Below are positions 6,428 through 13,048 of a stretch of 22,202 nt of DNA, in pieces (the stretch's first letter is position 1; each line of letters opens with the position of its first letter). Origin of the DNA: Candidatus Shapirobacteria bacterium. GTDB taxonomy: Bacteria > Patescibacteriota > Microgenomatia > VGLL01. A program made the translations under genes and the position numbers. The notes under the pieces are model-generated. The model was given only the letters and a program-made list of their open reading frames with translations. It was not told the origin of the DNA and did no database searches. The stretch spans positions 1 to 22,202 of the forward strand of contig VGLL01000007.1 of assembly GCA_016866735.1 (NCBI GenBank), written 5' to 3'.

Positions 6428-8215
6428 GTGACCGCCAAAGAGCTAAGAGAAAAATATTTTCGGTTTTTTGAAGAAAGGGGGCATAAAAGAATCCCATCGG
6501 CTTCCCTTGTTCCCGAAAATGACCCCTCGGTTTTGTTTACGACTGCGGGGATGCACCCCTTAGTACCCTATCTTCTGGGCCAGCCTCACCCGCTGGGGAA
6601 GAGAATTGTTAGCGTTCAGAAGTGCTTGAGAACTGATGATATCGATAACGTAGGAGACGGTTTCCACCATACTTTTTTTGAAATGTTAGGCAACTGGTCC
6701 TTGGGAGATCCTGCCTCGCCTTGCGGCTTCGGTCAAGGCGGGTATTGGAAAAAAGAAGCGATAGAATGGAGTTACGAATTCCTTACTAAGATTCTAAATT
6801 TCGGGCACGATCAGCTTTCAGTTACTTGTTTTAGCGGAGATGGAGACGCCCCGAAAGATGAGGAGTCGGCGCGGGTCTGGGAGAGCCTAAATATTCCCCG
6901 AAAGAAGATTTATTTTTTCGGTAAAAAAGAAAATTGGTGGGGGCCAGTTGGCGCAACTGGTCCTTGTGGCCCCGATTCAGAAATGTTTATTGATACCGGA
7001 AAGCCAAAATGTTCTCCTCACTGCGACCCCAGTTGCCAATGCGGTAAATATATTGAGGTTTGGAACGATGTTTTTATGGAATATAACAAAACGGCTAACG
7101 GCCGATACGAACCATTAAAGCAAAAAAATGTGGATACGGGCATGGGTGTAGAGCGGGTAGTCGCACTAACTAGCGGTTACGGCGAAGATGATTATCAAAC
7201 CGATTTGTTTATCCCAATTATTCGAATAATCGAACAAATGTCCGGGAAAAGCTATGAGGCGGAGGAAAATAAAAAACCAATAAGAATTATAGTTGATCAT
7301 CTCCGCGCTGCGGTTTTTCTCGTAGCTAGCGGAGTAACTCCATCCAATAAAGAAAGAGGATATGTTTTGCGCCGCTTGATCAGGAGGGCGGCGGTAAAGA
7401 TGATGCAGTTGAATGTTCCCGCAAAAGAGTTTATTCCCGAGGCTTGCCGACAGATAATTGAAATTTATAAAGACTCATACCTTTCGGAGAAAGATTCTTT
7501 CGAAATTCATCCAATAATCGGCGCCGAGGCAGATAGTTTCGTTCCCCTTCTCCATAGGGGCAATAAATTGCTGCGGACTAAACCAATCACGGGTCAGTTC
7601 TTATTTGATTTGCATCAAACATACGGTTTTCCTTTCGAGCTTTCTTGCGATTTATTATCCCAGTGGGGCAAGCCAATCGACCAAAAGATAAAAGAGGAGT
7701 TTGAAAAAGAGAGTCAAAGGCATCAACAAAAATCACGCGTCGCTTCGGCCGGGATGTTTAAGGGTGGTTTGGCCGATCATTCGGAACAGGTAACGAAGCT
7801 TCATACTGCCACTCACCTTTTGCAGGCGGCCTTGAGAAAAGTTGTCGGACCTCATATTTACCAGGCGGGATCGAATATTACCGCCGAGCGCCTTCGTTTT
7901 GACTTCCCTAATCAGGAGAAGTTAAGCGAGGATCAGTTGGCGCGGGCGGAGTCGTTAGTTAATGAGGTAATAAAGCAAAACTGGCCAATTTCCATGGAGA
8001 TAATGGATTTTGCCAAAGCCAAAAAAGAGGGCGCCGGGACGGTGCCGGGAGAGAAATACCCAGAAAAAGTGAAAGTTTACAAAATAAACGATTTCTCCGC
8101 GGAGGTTTGTGGCGGGCCGCACGCTGACTTTACGGGGACTTTGGGAAGATTTAAGATTATCAAGGAGGAAGGGGCAGGATCCGGAACCCGCCGGATTTAT
8201 GCCACCTTAAGCTAA
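6428..8215 (+). CDS. alaS: Alanine--tRNA ligase, short form lacking the C-terminal domain
   Basis: A class II synthetase that charges tRNA-Ala. Visible parts: the catalytic core from residue 1 with FTTAGMHPLVPYLLG and motif 2 in FHHTFFEMLGNWSLGD, motif 3 in GMGVERVVAL, and the tRNA-recognition helices with NKERGYVLRRLIRRA. The editing domain is present, with zinc ligands in HTATH (His459, His463) and CGGPH (Cys561, His565), and the protein ends at GSGTRRIYATLS. At 595 residues it is far shorter than the usual 870-880 because the C-Ala oligomerisation/tRNA-elbow domain is missing; CPR bacteria are known for such short forms. A Cys-rich insert at about 195-212 (KCSPHCDPSCQCGKY) could bind another zinc, as seen in some Firmicutes enzymes. 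The GTG start has no Shine-Dalgarno sequence and sits at the predicted +1. Confidence 0.95.
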   Translation: MTAKELREKYFRFFEERGHKRIPSASLVPENDPSVLFTTAGMHPLVPYLLGQPHPLGKRIVSVQKCLRTDDIDNVGDGFHHTFFEMLGNWSLGDPASPCGFGQGGYWKKEAIEWSYEFLTKILNFGHDQLSVTCFSGDGDAPKDEESARVWESLNIPRKKIYFFGKKENWWGPVGATGPCGPDSEMFIDTGKPKCSPHCDPSCQCGKYIEVWNDVFMEYNKTANGRYEPLKQKNVDTGMGVERVVALTSGYGEDDYQTDLFIPIIRIIEQMSGKSYEAEENKKPIRIIVDHLRAAVFLVASGVTPSNKERGYVLRRLIRRAAVKMMQLNVPAKEFIPEACRQIIEIYKDSYLSEKDSFEIHPIIGAEADSFVPLLHRGNKLLRTKPITGQFLFDLHQTYGFPFELSCDLLSQWGKPIDQKIKEEFEKESQRHQQKSRVASAGMFKGGLADHSEQVTKLHTATHLLQAALRKVVGPHIYQAGSNITAERLRFDFPNQEKLSEDQLARAESLVNEVIKQNWPISMEIMDFAKAKKEGAGTVPGEKYPEKVKVYKINDFSAEVCGGPHADFTGTLGRFKIIKEEGAGSGTRRIYATLS

Positions 8216-8217
8216 AG

Positions 8218-10401
8218 ATGGAAGAAAACGAGTTTTTTCTAGCGACAGCCATTGACGAAGAGGCGGTTGAGGCTGCAGTTTGGTCAATTGAAGAGGGAAA
8301 AGCGAGAGCGCTTGCCTTGGGCGAGACGACGGAGTGGGACGGGAAAACCGCTGACGATTTAGTCCGCAGCCTGGAACTTTCTCTCTCTTCGGCGATTGGT
8401 AAGATCGAAAAGGCGGGAGAGAAGCCACCCGAGAAAATCATTTTGGGATTGGCCGATTCCTTTGTCGAGCAGGGCAAGATCATACCGGAAAGATTGGCTC
8501 TACTCAAAGAGCTTTCCTTGCGGATGTCTCTTAAGCCCTTGGGTTTTGTCACGGCAAGCGAAGCGTTGGCGCATTTTTACACTACCACCGAGGGGGCGCC
8601 GCTTAATGGAATTCTCGTTGGTCTTGGGTTAACAAAAATCAGCTTGGTTCTTGTCTCCTTGGGGAAAGTAGTGAGCCAGGGAAATGTGGGCAGAAGCGAC
8701 AATCTTGCTCTTGATGTCGAAGAGGGGCTGCTCCGCTTTCAGGGACCGGAAGGCCTCCCGGCTAGGATCATTCTTTATGCCCCTAGCGAGCGCATTAACC
8801 AAGCGGATCTGGAGAGCCAAAAGCAGGTTTTGCTTTCCTATCCGTGGCAAGACCCAGAAAGACGGCTACCATTCCTTCACTTTCCTAAGGTAGAAATCGG
8901 ACCGGTTAATCTCTTGATGACCGCGGTCTGTTTGGCGGGCGGTGCTGAACTGGCGAAAACAACGGAAATCGTTGTTCCCGAAGAAAAGCCAGTGGCAGAA
9001 GAGGCAAGGCCGACTCTTGGCTTTATAAGGGGCAAAGACATTCTTCAGGCCGAAGTGGGTAGCGAGGAAGAAACATTGCCATTGCCAGCAGAGGAGGTAG
9101 CCGAAGAGCCCGCGCCAAAGGCGAAAACCGTGCCATTAAAAGAGACCAGCCGAAGACTAAAGGCCCTGCTGGGGATGGTTTTTGGCATACCCAGGGCCAT
9201 TTTTGCTATTTTGACAAAAAGTGGTCTTGCCGTGCGTTTTCCCAAGCCAAGATTACCGGGTCCGTCTTTGGGATTCGGAATACTTATCCTACTAATTTTG
9301 GGATTAGTTTTTGGTCTTGGGTTTTTCTTTTTGCCTCAGGCAACGGTCGAAATTTTTGTCTTGCCAGAGGATTTGCAAAAGGAGCTGGCGGTAAAACTTG
9401 ACCCCAATGTTTCGCATGTTGATGAAAAGGTAAAAGTTTTGCCAGCCAAAGAAGTCGAGGCCATCGTTTCTGGAGAGAAAACGATTTCGACCACAGGGAA
9501 AAAGTTAGTCGGCGATAAGGCCAAAGGCGAAATCGTTATTTATAATCGCACCGAAGCAAGAAAATTATTCCCTAAAGGGACAGTTTTGGTTGGCCCAGGG
9601 GCAGTGAAGTTTAGCCTGGATGACGAAGTCAGCGTCGCCTCAAGGCAGGCAGATCTGGCGAGCGGGGTTGACCGTTGGGGCGAAGCCAAGGGCGGAGCAA
9701 CTGCTCTTGACATCGGGCCCACGGCCAACCTGGCCGCGGGCAGCCAGTTTTCCCTGGAGAGCTATACCTCCTCTTTATATCTGGCCAAGAACCCGGCGGC
9801 TTTCAGCGGTGGCACTAGCCGGCAAATTCAGGTGGTTTCGGAAAAAGATCGGGAGGGCTTAAGGGACGGGCTAGAAGAGGAATTACGGCAAAAAGCTCAA
9901 GAGGAAGTAAAGAAAAAGATGACCGCAGGAGAAAAGCTGGTTGAGGAATCCGTTTCCTTAAAAGTGACCCAAGAGGAGTTTAATCGTAGGGCTGGCGAGG
10001 AAGCTCAAGACTTGGGCCTCAAACTTACCGTCTCTGCCTTGGGGTTGGTTTTTCAAGAGAGGGATCTTCGCGATCTGGGGGAAAAGGTCTTTCTTTCCTT
10101 AGGAAAGAACCTTGTCTTTTCGTGGGACGAGGCAAAAATAGATTTCAAAATAGATAAAGTCAACGCCGACAGAAGCGTTTCGCTTACCGCCCGCCTTAGC
10201 GGGCAGCTCTTGCCCAACCTTGACGCAAAGGAGATTACCAGGAATTTGACCGGAAAAAGCTTCGAGTTTGCCAAGAACTACTTAGGCAGTTTGCCGAAAG
10301 TTTCTCACTTCAAGACCAAGGTCGCGCCGGCATTCTTTGCCCCTTTGGGAAGATTGCCCACCAGAGAAGAAAATATTAAAGTGACTATCAGCTCCAAATG
10401 A
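8218..10401 (+). CDS. Actin-like (FtsA/PilM-type) domain, membrane helix and baseplate-J-like extracellular domain fused in one protein
   Basis: A 727-residue protein in three parts. Residues 1-240 look like a diverged actin-fold ATPase of the FtsA/PilM kind. The segment from about 131 (GILVGLGLTKISLVLVSLGK) corresponds to the phosphate-binding strand-loop-strand but lacks the usual DxG signature, so nucleotide binding may be lost. An acidic, Pro/Glu-rich linker (250-310) and a basic segment precede a membrane helix at about 350-373. The C-terminal part (375-727) resembles baseplate J/gp47-like proteins of CPR bacteria, with KGEIVIYNRTEARKLFPKGT, a Gly/Ala-rich turn region and FSGGTSRQIQVVSEKDREGL. 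The helix orientation puts the J-like part outside. It follows alaS after 2 nt, and its stop overlaps the sortase ATG (ATGA). A role in surface assembly is inference. Confidence 0.65.
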   Translation: MEENEFFLATAIDEEAVEAAVWSIEEGKARALALGETTEWDGKTADDLVRSLELSLSSAIGKIEKAGEKPPEKIILGLADSFVEQGKIIPERLALLKELSLRMSLKPLGFVTASEALAHFYTTTEGAPLNGILVGLGLTKISLVLVSLGKVVSQGNVGRSDNLALDVEEGLLRFQGPEGLPARIILYAPSERINQADLESQKQVLLSYPWQDPERRLPFLHFPKVEIGPVNLLMTAVCLAGGAELAKTTEIVVPEEKPVAEEARPTLGFIRGKDILQAEVGSEEETLPLPAEEVAEEPAPKAKTVPLKETSRRLKALLGMVFGIPRAIFAILTKSGLAVRFPKPRLPGPSLGFGILILLILGLVFGLGFFFLPQATVEIFVLPEDLQKELAVKLDPNVSHVDEKVKVLPAKEVEAIVSGEKTISTTGKKLVGDKAKGEIVIYNRTEARKLFPKGTVLVGPGAVKFSLDDEVSVASRQADLASGVDRWGEAKGGATALDIGPTANLAAGSQFSLESYTSSLYLAKNPAAFSGGTSRQIQVVSEKDREGLRDGLEEELRQKAQEEVKKKMTAGEKLVEESVSLKVTQEEFNRRAGEEAQDLGLKLTVSALGLVFQERDLRDLGEKVFLSLGKNLVFSWDEAKIDFKIDKVNADRSVSLTARLSGQLLPNLDAKEITRNLTGKSFEFAKNYLGSLPKVSHFKTKVAPAFFAPLGRLPTREENIKVTISSK

Positions 10402-11141
10402 CACCCTATATTTATCTTAAGGCCGAGAGGCGCCCAAAAGTGGTGATTTTGCGGCCGCAGATAATGGTTTTTCTGCCAGCGATGTTTATGATGGTGGGCA
10501 TTTTCCTTTTGGCTAATGCGGTTTTGCCCATAATTTCCTACCAGCTCTTTATCTCTCCCCGTTTCTCCAGGCAGGAATTTGTCCGGCCAATTTCTCAAGA
10601 AGACCTGCTTCGGCAGCCTGCCGAAGTTTTTACCCCGGTGGTCTTGGGAGAAGAGGCGCCCTTTGAGTATATTGATTTTGCGAAATGGTTTCCTAGTGCC
10701 TCAAAGCCAGAAGGCCGGCCTTCGAAGATAACCCACTACACTATTTCTATCCCGAAGCTTGGGATAGAAAATGCCGTGGTTGAGATCAGCAGTCTGGACA
10801 TAAAAAAAAGCCTGATCCAGTATCCGGGAACGGCCAATCCCGGGCAACCCGGAAATGCCATTATTTTTGGCCACTCAACCCTCCCTTTTCTTTTTAACCC
10901 GCAAAACTATATAACCATTTTTTCAACCTTGCCCAATCTTAAGGCGGGCGATGAAGTGTTGGCTAATTTTGACGGCATCATCTACCGGTATCGGGTCGAA
11001 GAGATGGTGGAGACTAAGCCGGAGGACATTTCTGTTCTGGAGCAGAGGTACGACGACTCCTACCTCACCCTAATAACCTGCGTTCCGCCCGGTTCGTACC
11101 TGCGGCGCCTAATTGTGCGCGCCAGACTATCTGTGATTTAG
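10398..11141 (+). CDS. Sortase (class D/E-like transpeptidase)
   Basis: A 247-residue sortase. The N-terminal membrane helix (about 22-46) is followed by a linker and the beta-barrel catalytic domain (110-247). Catalytic His159 lies in AIIFGHS, Cys228 in LTLITCVPP, and the conserved Arg in SYLRRL is Arg236 or Arg237. Sortases cleave a C-terminal LPxTG-like signal and attach the protein to the wall or to pilus subunits. No obvious LPxTG substrate is encoded in the window, so substrates must lie elsewhere or use another motif. The ATG overlaps the stop of the upstream gene by 4 nt (ATGA), which indicates translational coupling and suggests a shared surface function with the baseplate-J-like fusion. 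RuvX follows after 4 nt. Confidence 0.9.
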   Translation: MTPYIYLKAERRPKVVILRPQIMVFLPAMFMMVGIFLLANAVLPIISYQLFISPRFSRQEFVRPISQEDLLRQPAEVFTPVVLGEEAPFEYIDFAKWFPSASKPEGRPSKITHYTISIPKLGIENAVVEISSLDIKKSLIQYPGTANPGQPGNAIIFGHSTLPFLFNPQNYITIFSTLPNLKAGDEVLANFDGIIYRYRVEEMVETKPEDISVLEQRYDDSYLTLITCVPPGSYLRRLIVRARLSVI

Positions 11142-11145
11142 ACTG

Positions 11146-11517
11146 ATGAGAATTTTAGGAATTGATTTTGGGGCAAGTAAAATTGGTTTGGCCATCGGCG
11201 AGAACGGTCTGGTTGAGCCACTGGGAATTATCCAATTTTCCCACTACCAGTCACGAATAAAGGATATCTGCCAGAGAGAAGGGATTAAAAAAATCGTGGT
11301 CGGAATTTCCGAGGGCAAGAGTGGCCAGGAAGCGGAAAAATTTGCCAAGAGACTAGCCAAAACCGTTGGCTCGCCGGTGGAGACGACCGACGAAACCTTG
11401 ACAACATACGAAGCAACGGCTAAGATGAAACAGGCGGGCAGAAAGTGGCGCGGTAAAGAAGACGCCTTAGCTGCCGCCTTAATTCTGGATAATTATTTTT
11501 CTCTAAGACATGTTTAA
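11146..11517 (+). CDS. ruvX: RuvX/YqgF family Holliday junction resolvase-like nuclease
   Basis: A 123-residue RNase H-fold protein of the YqgF family, slightly shorter than the usual 135-140. Visible motifs are ILGIDFGASKIGLA with Asp7, KKIVVGIS, the ETTDETLTTYEA strand-helix and KEDALAAALIL with the C-terminal acidic residue. YqgF takes part in 16S rRNA 5'-end processing in E. coli and has resolvase-like nuclease activity in some bacteria. Conservation of the acidic residues suggests it is active. It starts 4 nt after the sortase stop and overlaps the zinc-ribbon gene by 8 nt. Cytoplasmic. Confidence 0.92.
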   Translation: MRILGIDFGASKIGLAIGENGLVEPLGIIQFSHYQSRIKDICQREGIKKIVVGISEGKSGQEAEKFAKRLAKTVGSPVETTDETLTTYEATAKMKQAGRKWRGKEDALAAALILDNYFSLRHV

Positions 11518-11710
11518 AAATATTATTGCCCCAGTACAAGCCTGGTTGCTTTCCCGGGGCCAGTGCGTCGGGTGCGGTGTTAGCCTCAAGAAGGGCAAGG
11601 GCGTCGACCGAGGCGACGGGACGGAGAAAGTGACCTGCCGGTGCGGCCGGATATACATCCTGGATAAGGCCTCCGGCAAGTATCGGCGAGCGCTTTTTGA
11701 GGAGGTTTAG
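11510..11710 (+). CDS. Small zinc-ribbon-like protein
   Basis: A 66-residue protein with two cysteine knuckles, CVGCG (residues 19-23) and CRCG (43-46), separated by a Lys/Gly-rich stretch. This is a plausible single zinc ribbon. The ATG overlaps the end of ruvX by 8 nt and mltG follows after 19 nt, so it belongs to the same transcription unit. The cysteine spacing and the tight packing support a real gene. No family is recognised; a nucleic-acid or protein-binding role would be typical of such ribbons, but this is inference. Confidence 0.75.
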   Translation: MFKNIIAPVQAWLLSRGQCVGCGVSLKKGKGVDRGDGTEKVTCRCGRIYILDKASGKYRRALFEEV

Positions 11711-11729
11711 GCTCACAACAGGGACTTCG

Positions 11730-12752
11730 ATGAAGAAGGTTTTTTGGGCACTTGTTTTTTTTCTGGCCGCTTTTTTGGGCGGCCTTTTTTGGTGGCAGTG
11801 GGCGACTGGCGCAAATGTTAAATGTCAAATGCCAAATCTCAAATGTCAAGAAGAAATTTTTGTGATCGAAAAGGGCGAGGGCTTGAACTCAATTGCCGAA
11901 AGATTGCAAAAAGAGAGGTTAATCAGGAGCTCTCTGGCTTTTAAAATTTTAGTTTGGAAAGAGGGATTGGGCAAGAAGATTCAGGCAGGAGATTTTCGCT
12001 TAAGCGCGGGCATGACTCCCCTGGAGATTGGCAGAGAACTTACCCACGGAACGCTCGACAAGTGGTTTACGATCATTGAAGGGTGGCGGCGCGAGGAAAT
12101 TGGGCAGAAACTGGCCGCTGATTTTGCGAATTTTAGCCATCAAGATTTTCTGGGAAAGACGCAGGATTTAGAAGGATATCTATTTCCCGATACTTATTTA
12201 ATCCCAAAAGAGGCGACTGCCGGGGCGATGGCGGACATTTTCCTGAAAAACTTCAGGAAGAAAATCGATACCGGCCTAGAAGAGGCGATGAGTCGGCAAG
12301 GCTTAACGCTTGGGGAAACGCTAATTTTGGCTTCGATGGTTGAAAGAGAGGCCAGATATGAAGCCGACCGGCCGGTTGTGGCAGGAATTTTAATTAAGCG
12401 CTGGCAAAATAATTGGCCGCTGCAGGTTGATGCCACGGCGCAATACGCCGTGGCGACGGCCAAGTGTTTTAACAAAATACGCCGGGCCTGGGAGACAGAA
12501 TGCAAGTGGTGGCCAAAGAGTTTAACCGGCGAAGATTTAAAAATAAGCTCTCCTTTTAATACTTATCTTCACCGAGGCTTGCCCAAGAGCCCGATTTGTA
12601 ATCCTTCTCTTTCGGCCATCAGGGCCGTCGTTTTTCCGGTCGCCACTGATTACTGGTTTTATCTTACCGACCAAAATGGCCAGATGCATTATGCTAGAAC
12701 CGATGCTGAACAGGCCGCCAATATTCGCCGCTATTTACGTGGCCAGCTTTAG
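11730..12752 (+). CDS. mltG: Endolytic murein transglycosylase MltG (YceG-like)
   Basis: A 340-residue MltG, which cleaves nascent glycan strands at the cytoplasmic membrane and helps set their length. The ATG at 11730 is chosen over an in-frame TTG at 11697 because it directly precedes the basic residues and membrane helix (MKKVFWALVFFLAAFLGG, residues 1-22). A LysM-like domain (about 45-115) with FVIEKGEGLNSIAERLQ precedes the YceG catalytic domain: EGYLFPDTY, ILASMVEREA with catalytic Glu205, a diverged LQVDATAQYA in place of the usual LQSDPTV, SPFNTYLHRGLPKSPICNP and the Tyr-rich C-terminal strands. Near residues 28-40 the sequence is encoded by tandem heptamers (11813-11847), forming a juxtamembrane insert (NVKCQMPNLKCQ). 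Last gene of the run that begins at alaS. Confidence 0.93.
   Translation: MKKVFWALVFFLAAFLGGLFWWQWATGANVKCQMPNLKCQEEIFVIEKGEGLNSIAERLQKERLIRSSLAFKILVWKEGLGKKIQAGDFRLSAGMTPLEIGRELTHGTLDKWFTIIEGWRREEIGQKLAADFANFSHQDFLGKTQDLEGYLFPDTYLIPKEATAGAMADIFLKNFRKKIDTGLEEAMSRQGLTLGETLILASMVEREARYEADRPVVAGILIKRWQNNWPLQVDATAQYAVATAKCFNKIRRAWETECKWWPKSLTGEDLKISSPFNTYLHRGLPKSPICNPSLSAIRAVVFPVATDYWFYLTDQNGQMHYARTDAEQAANIRRYLRGQL
11813..11847 (+). repeat. Five tandem AAATNNN heptamers inside mltG
   Basis: Consecutive 7-nt units AAATGTT, AAATGTC, AAATGCC, AAATCTC and AAATGTC encode part of the juxtamembrane linker of MltG (residues 28-40, NVKCQMPNLKCQ). Seven is not a multiple of three, so gain or loss of one unit would shift the frame; three units keep it. 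From memory, similar AAATGTC-type arrays recur in CPR genomes. Confidence 0.7.
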
Positions 12753-12798
12753 GAAGAGAACCCATTTCTCCTGAATAAGTTACGATACATTTGAGACA

Positions 12799-12942
12799 AT
12801 GACAAGGCCCTCGGGCTTAGAGACGAAAGAAAGCGTTTCCCCTGTGCCAACTCAGTTTACTCCGGCCGTTACCGAAACGCCTTCGGCGAAAAAAGAAGGC
12901 TGGCTCCCTAGCCTACTCAAGAAAATACTTTCCTTCTTTTAA
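12799..12942 (+). CDS. Possible small protein with a hydrophobic amphipathic C-terminus
   Basis: A 47-codon ORF from an ATG at 12799 to a TAA at 12940-12942, in the 296-nt gap between mltG and rpoB. The first 30 residues are Thr/Pro/Ser-rich and probably disordered. The last 17, KKEGWLPSLLKKILSFF, would make a basic amphipathic helix suited to membrane contact. A weak -10 (TACATT, 12786-12791) is placed so that transcription would start at the ATG, as elsewhere in this window, but no good -35 is visible. The ORF ends 8 nt before the rpoB -35 box. No family is recognised; it may be spurious. Confidence 0.4.
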   Translation: MTRPSGLETKESVSPVPTQFTPAVTETPSAKKEGWLPSLLKKILSFF

Positions 12943-12950
12943 TCCGCCTC

Positions 12951-12979
12951 TTGACAAAGGAAAAATCTTGCCCTATAAT
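12951..12979 (+). promoter_or_regulatory. Consensus sigma70-type promoter of rpoBC
   Basis: TTGACA (12951-12956) and TATAAT (12974-12979) are both perfect, with the ideal 17-nt spacer. This is the strongest promoter in the window. Transcription should begin near 12986, giving a leader of about 60 nt before the rpoB ATG at 13049, unlike the near-leaderless genes around it. Confidence 0.9.
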
Positions 12980-13006
12980 GCCTTCAGTTTCTCTAATAAA
13001 TTAAAA

Positions 13007-13032
13007 AACGGACCGAAGTGTCCGTTATTTTT
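13007..13032 (+). terminator. Terminator-like hairpin in the rpoB leader (candidate attenuator)
   Basis: The perfect 7-bp stem AACGGAC (13007-13013) / GTCCGTT (13020-13026) has a 6-nt loop and is followed by a T-rich tract (13025-13032, one A). It lies only about 20 nt after the predicted start of transcription and 17 nt before the rpoB ATG, so it would stop rpoBC transcription early if it forms. Confidence 0.65.
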
Positions 13033-13044
13033 GCATCTCGGTCT
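13010..13044 (+). promoter_or_regulatory. Alternative (antiterminator-like) stem in the rpoB leader
   Basis: GGACCGA (13010-13016) can pair with TCGGTCT (13038-13044): six Watson-Crick pairs plus one G-U. The 5' arm shares GGAC with the terminator stem, so the two folds exclude each other. The 3' arm ends 4 nt before the start codon, so this fold could also affect initiation. Confidence 0.5.
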
Positions 13045-13048
13045 TTAA

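Noticed and set aside
11697..11729. Upstream TTG start for mltG
   Set aside because: It overlaps the end of the zinc-ribbon gene and puts 11 residues before a clean MKK plus membrane-helix N-terminus at 11730.
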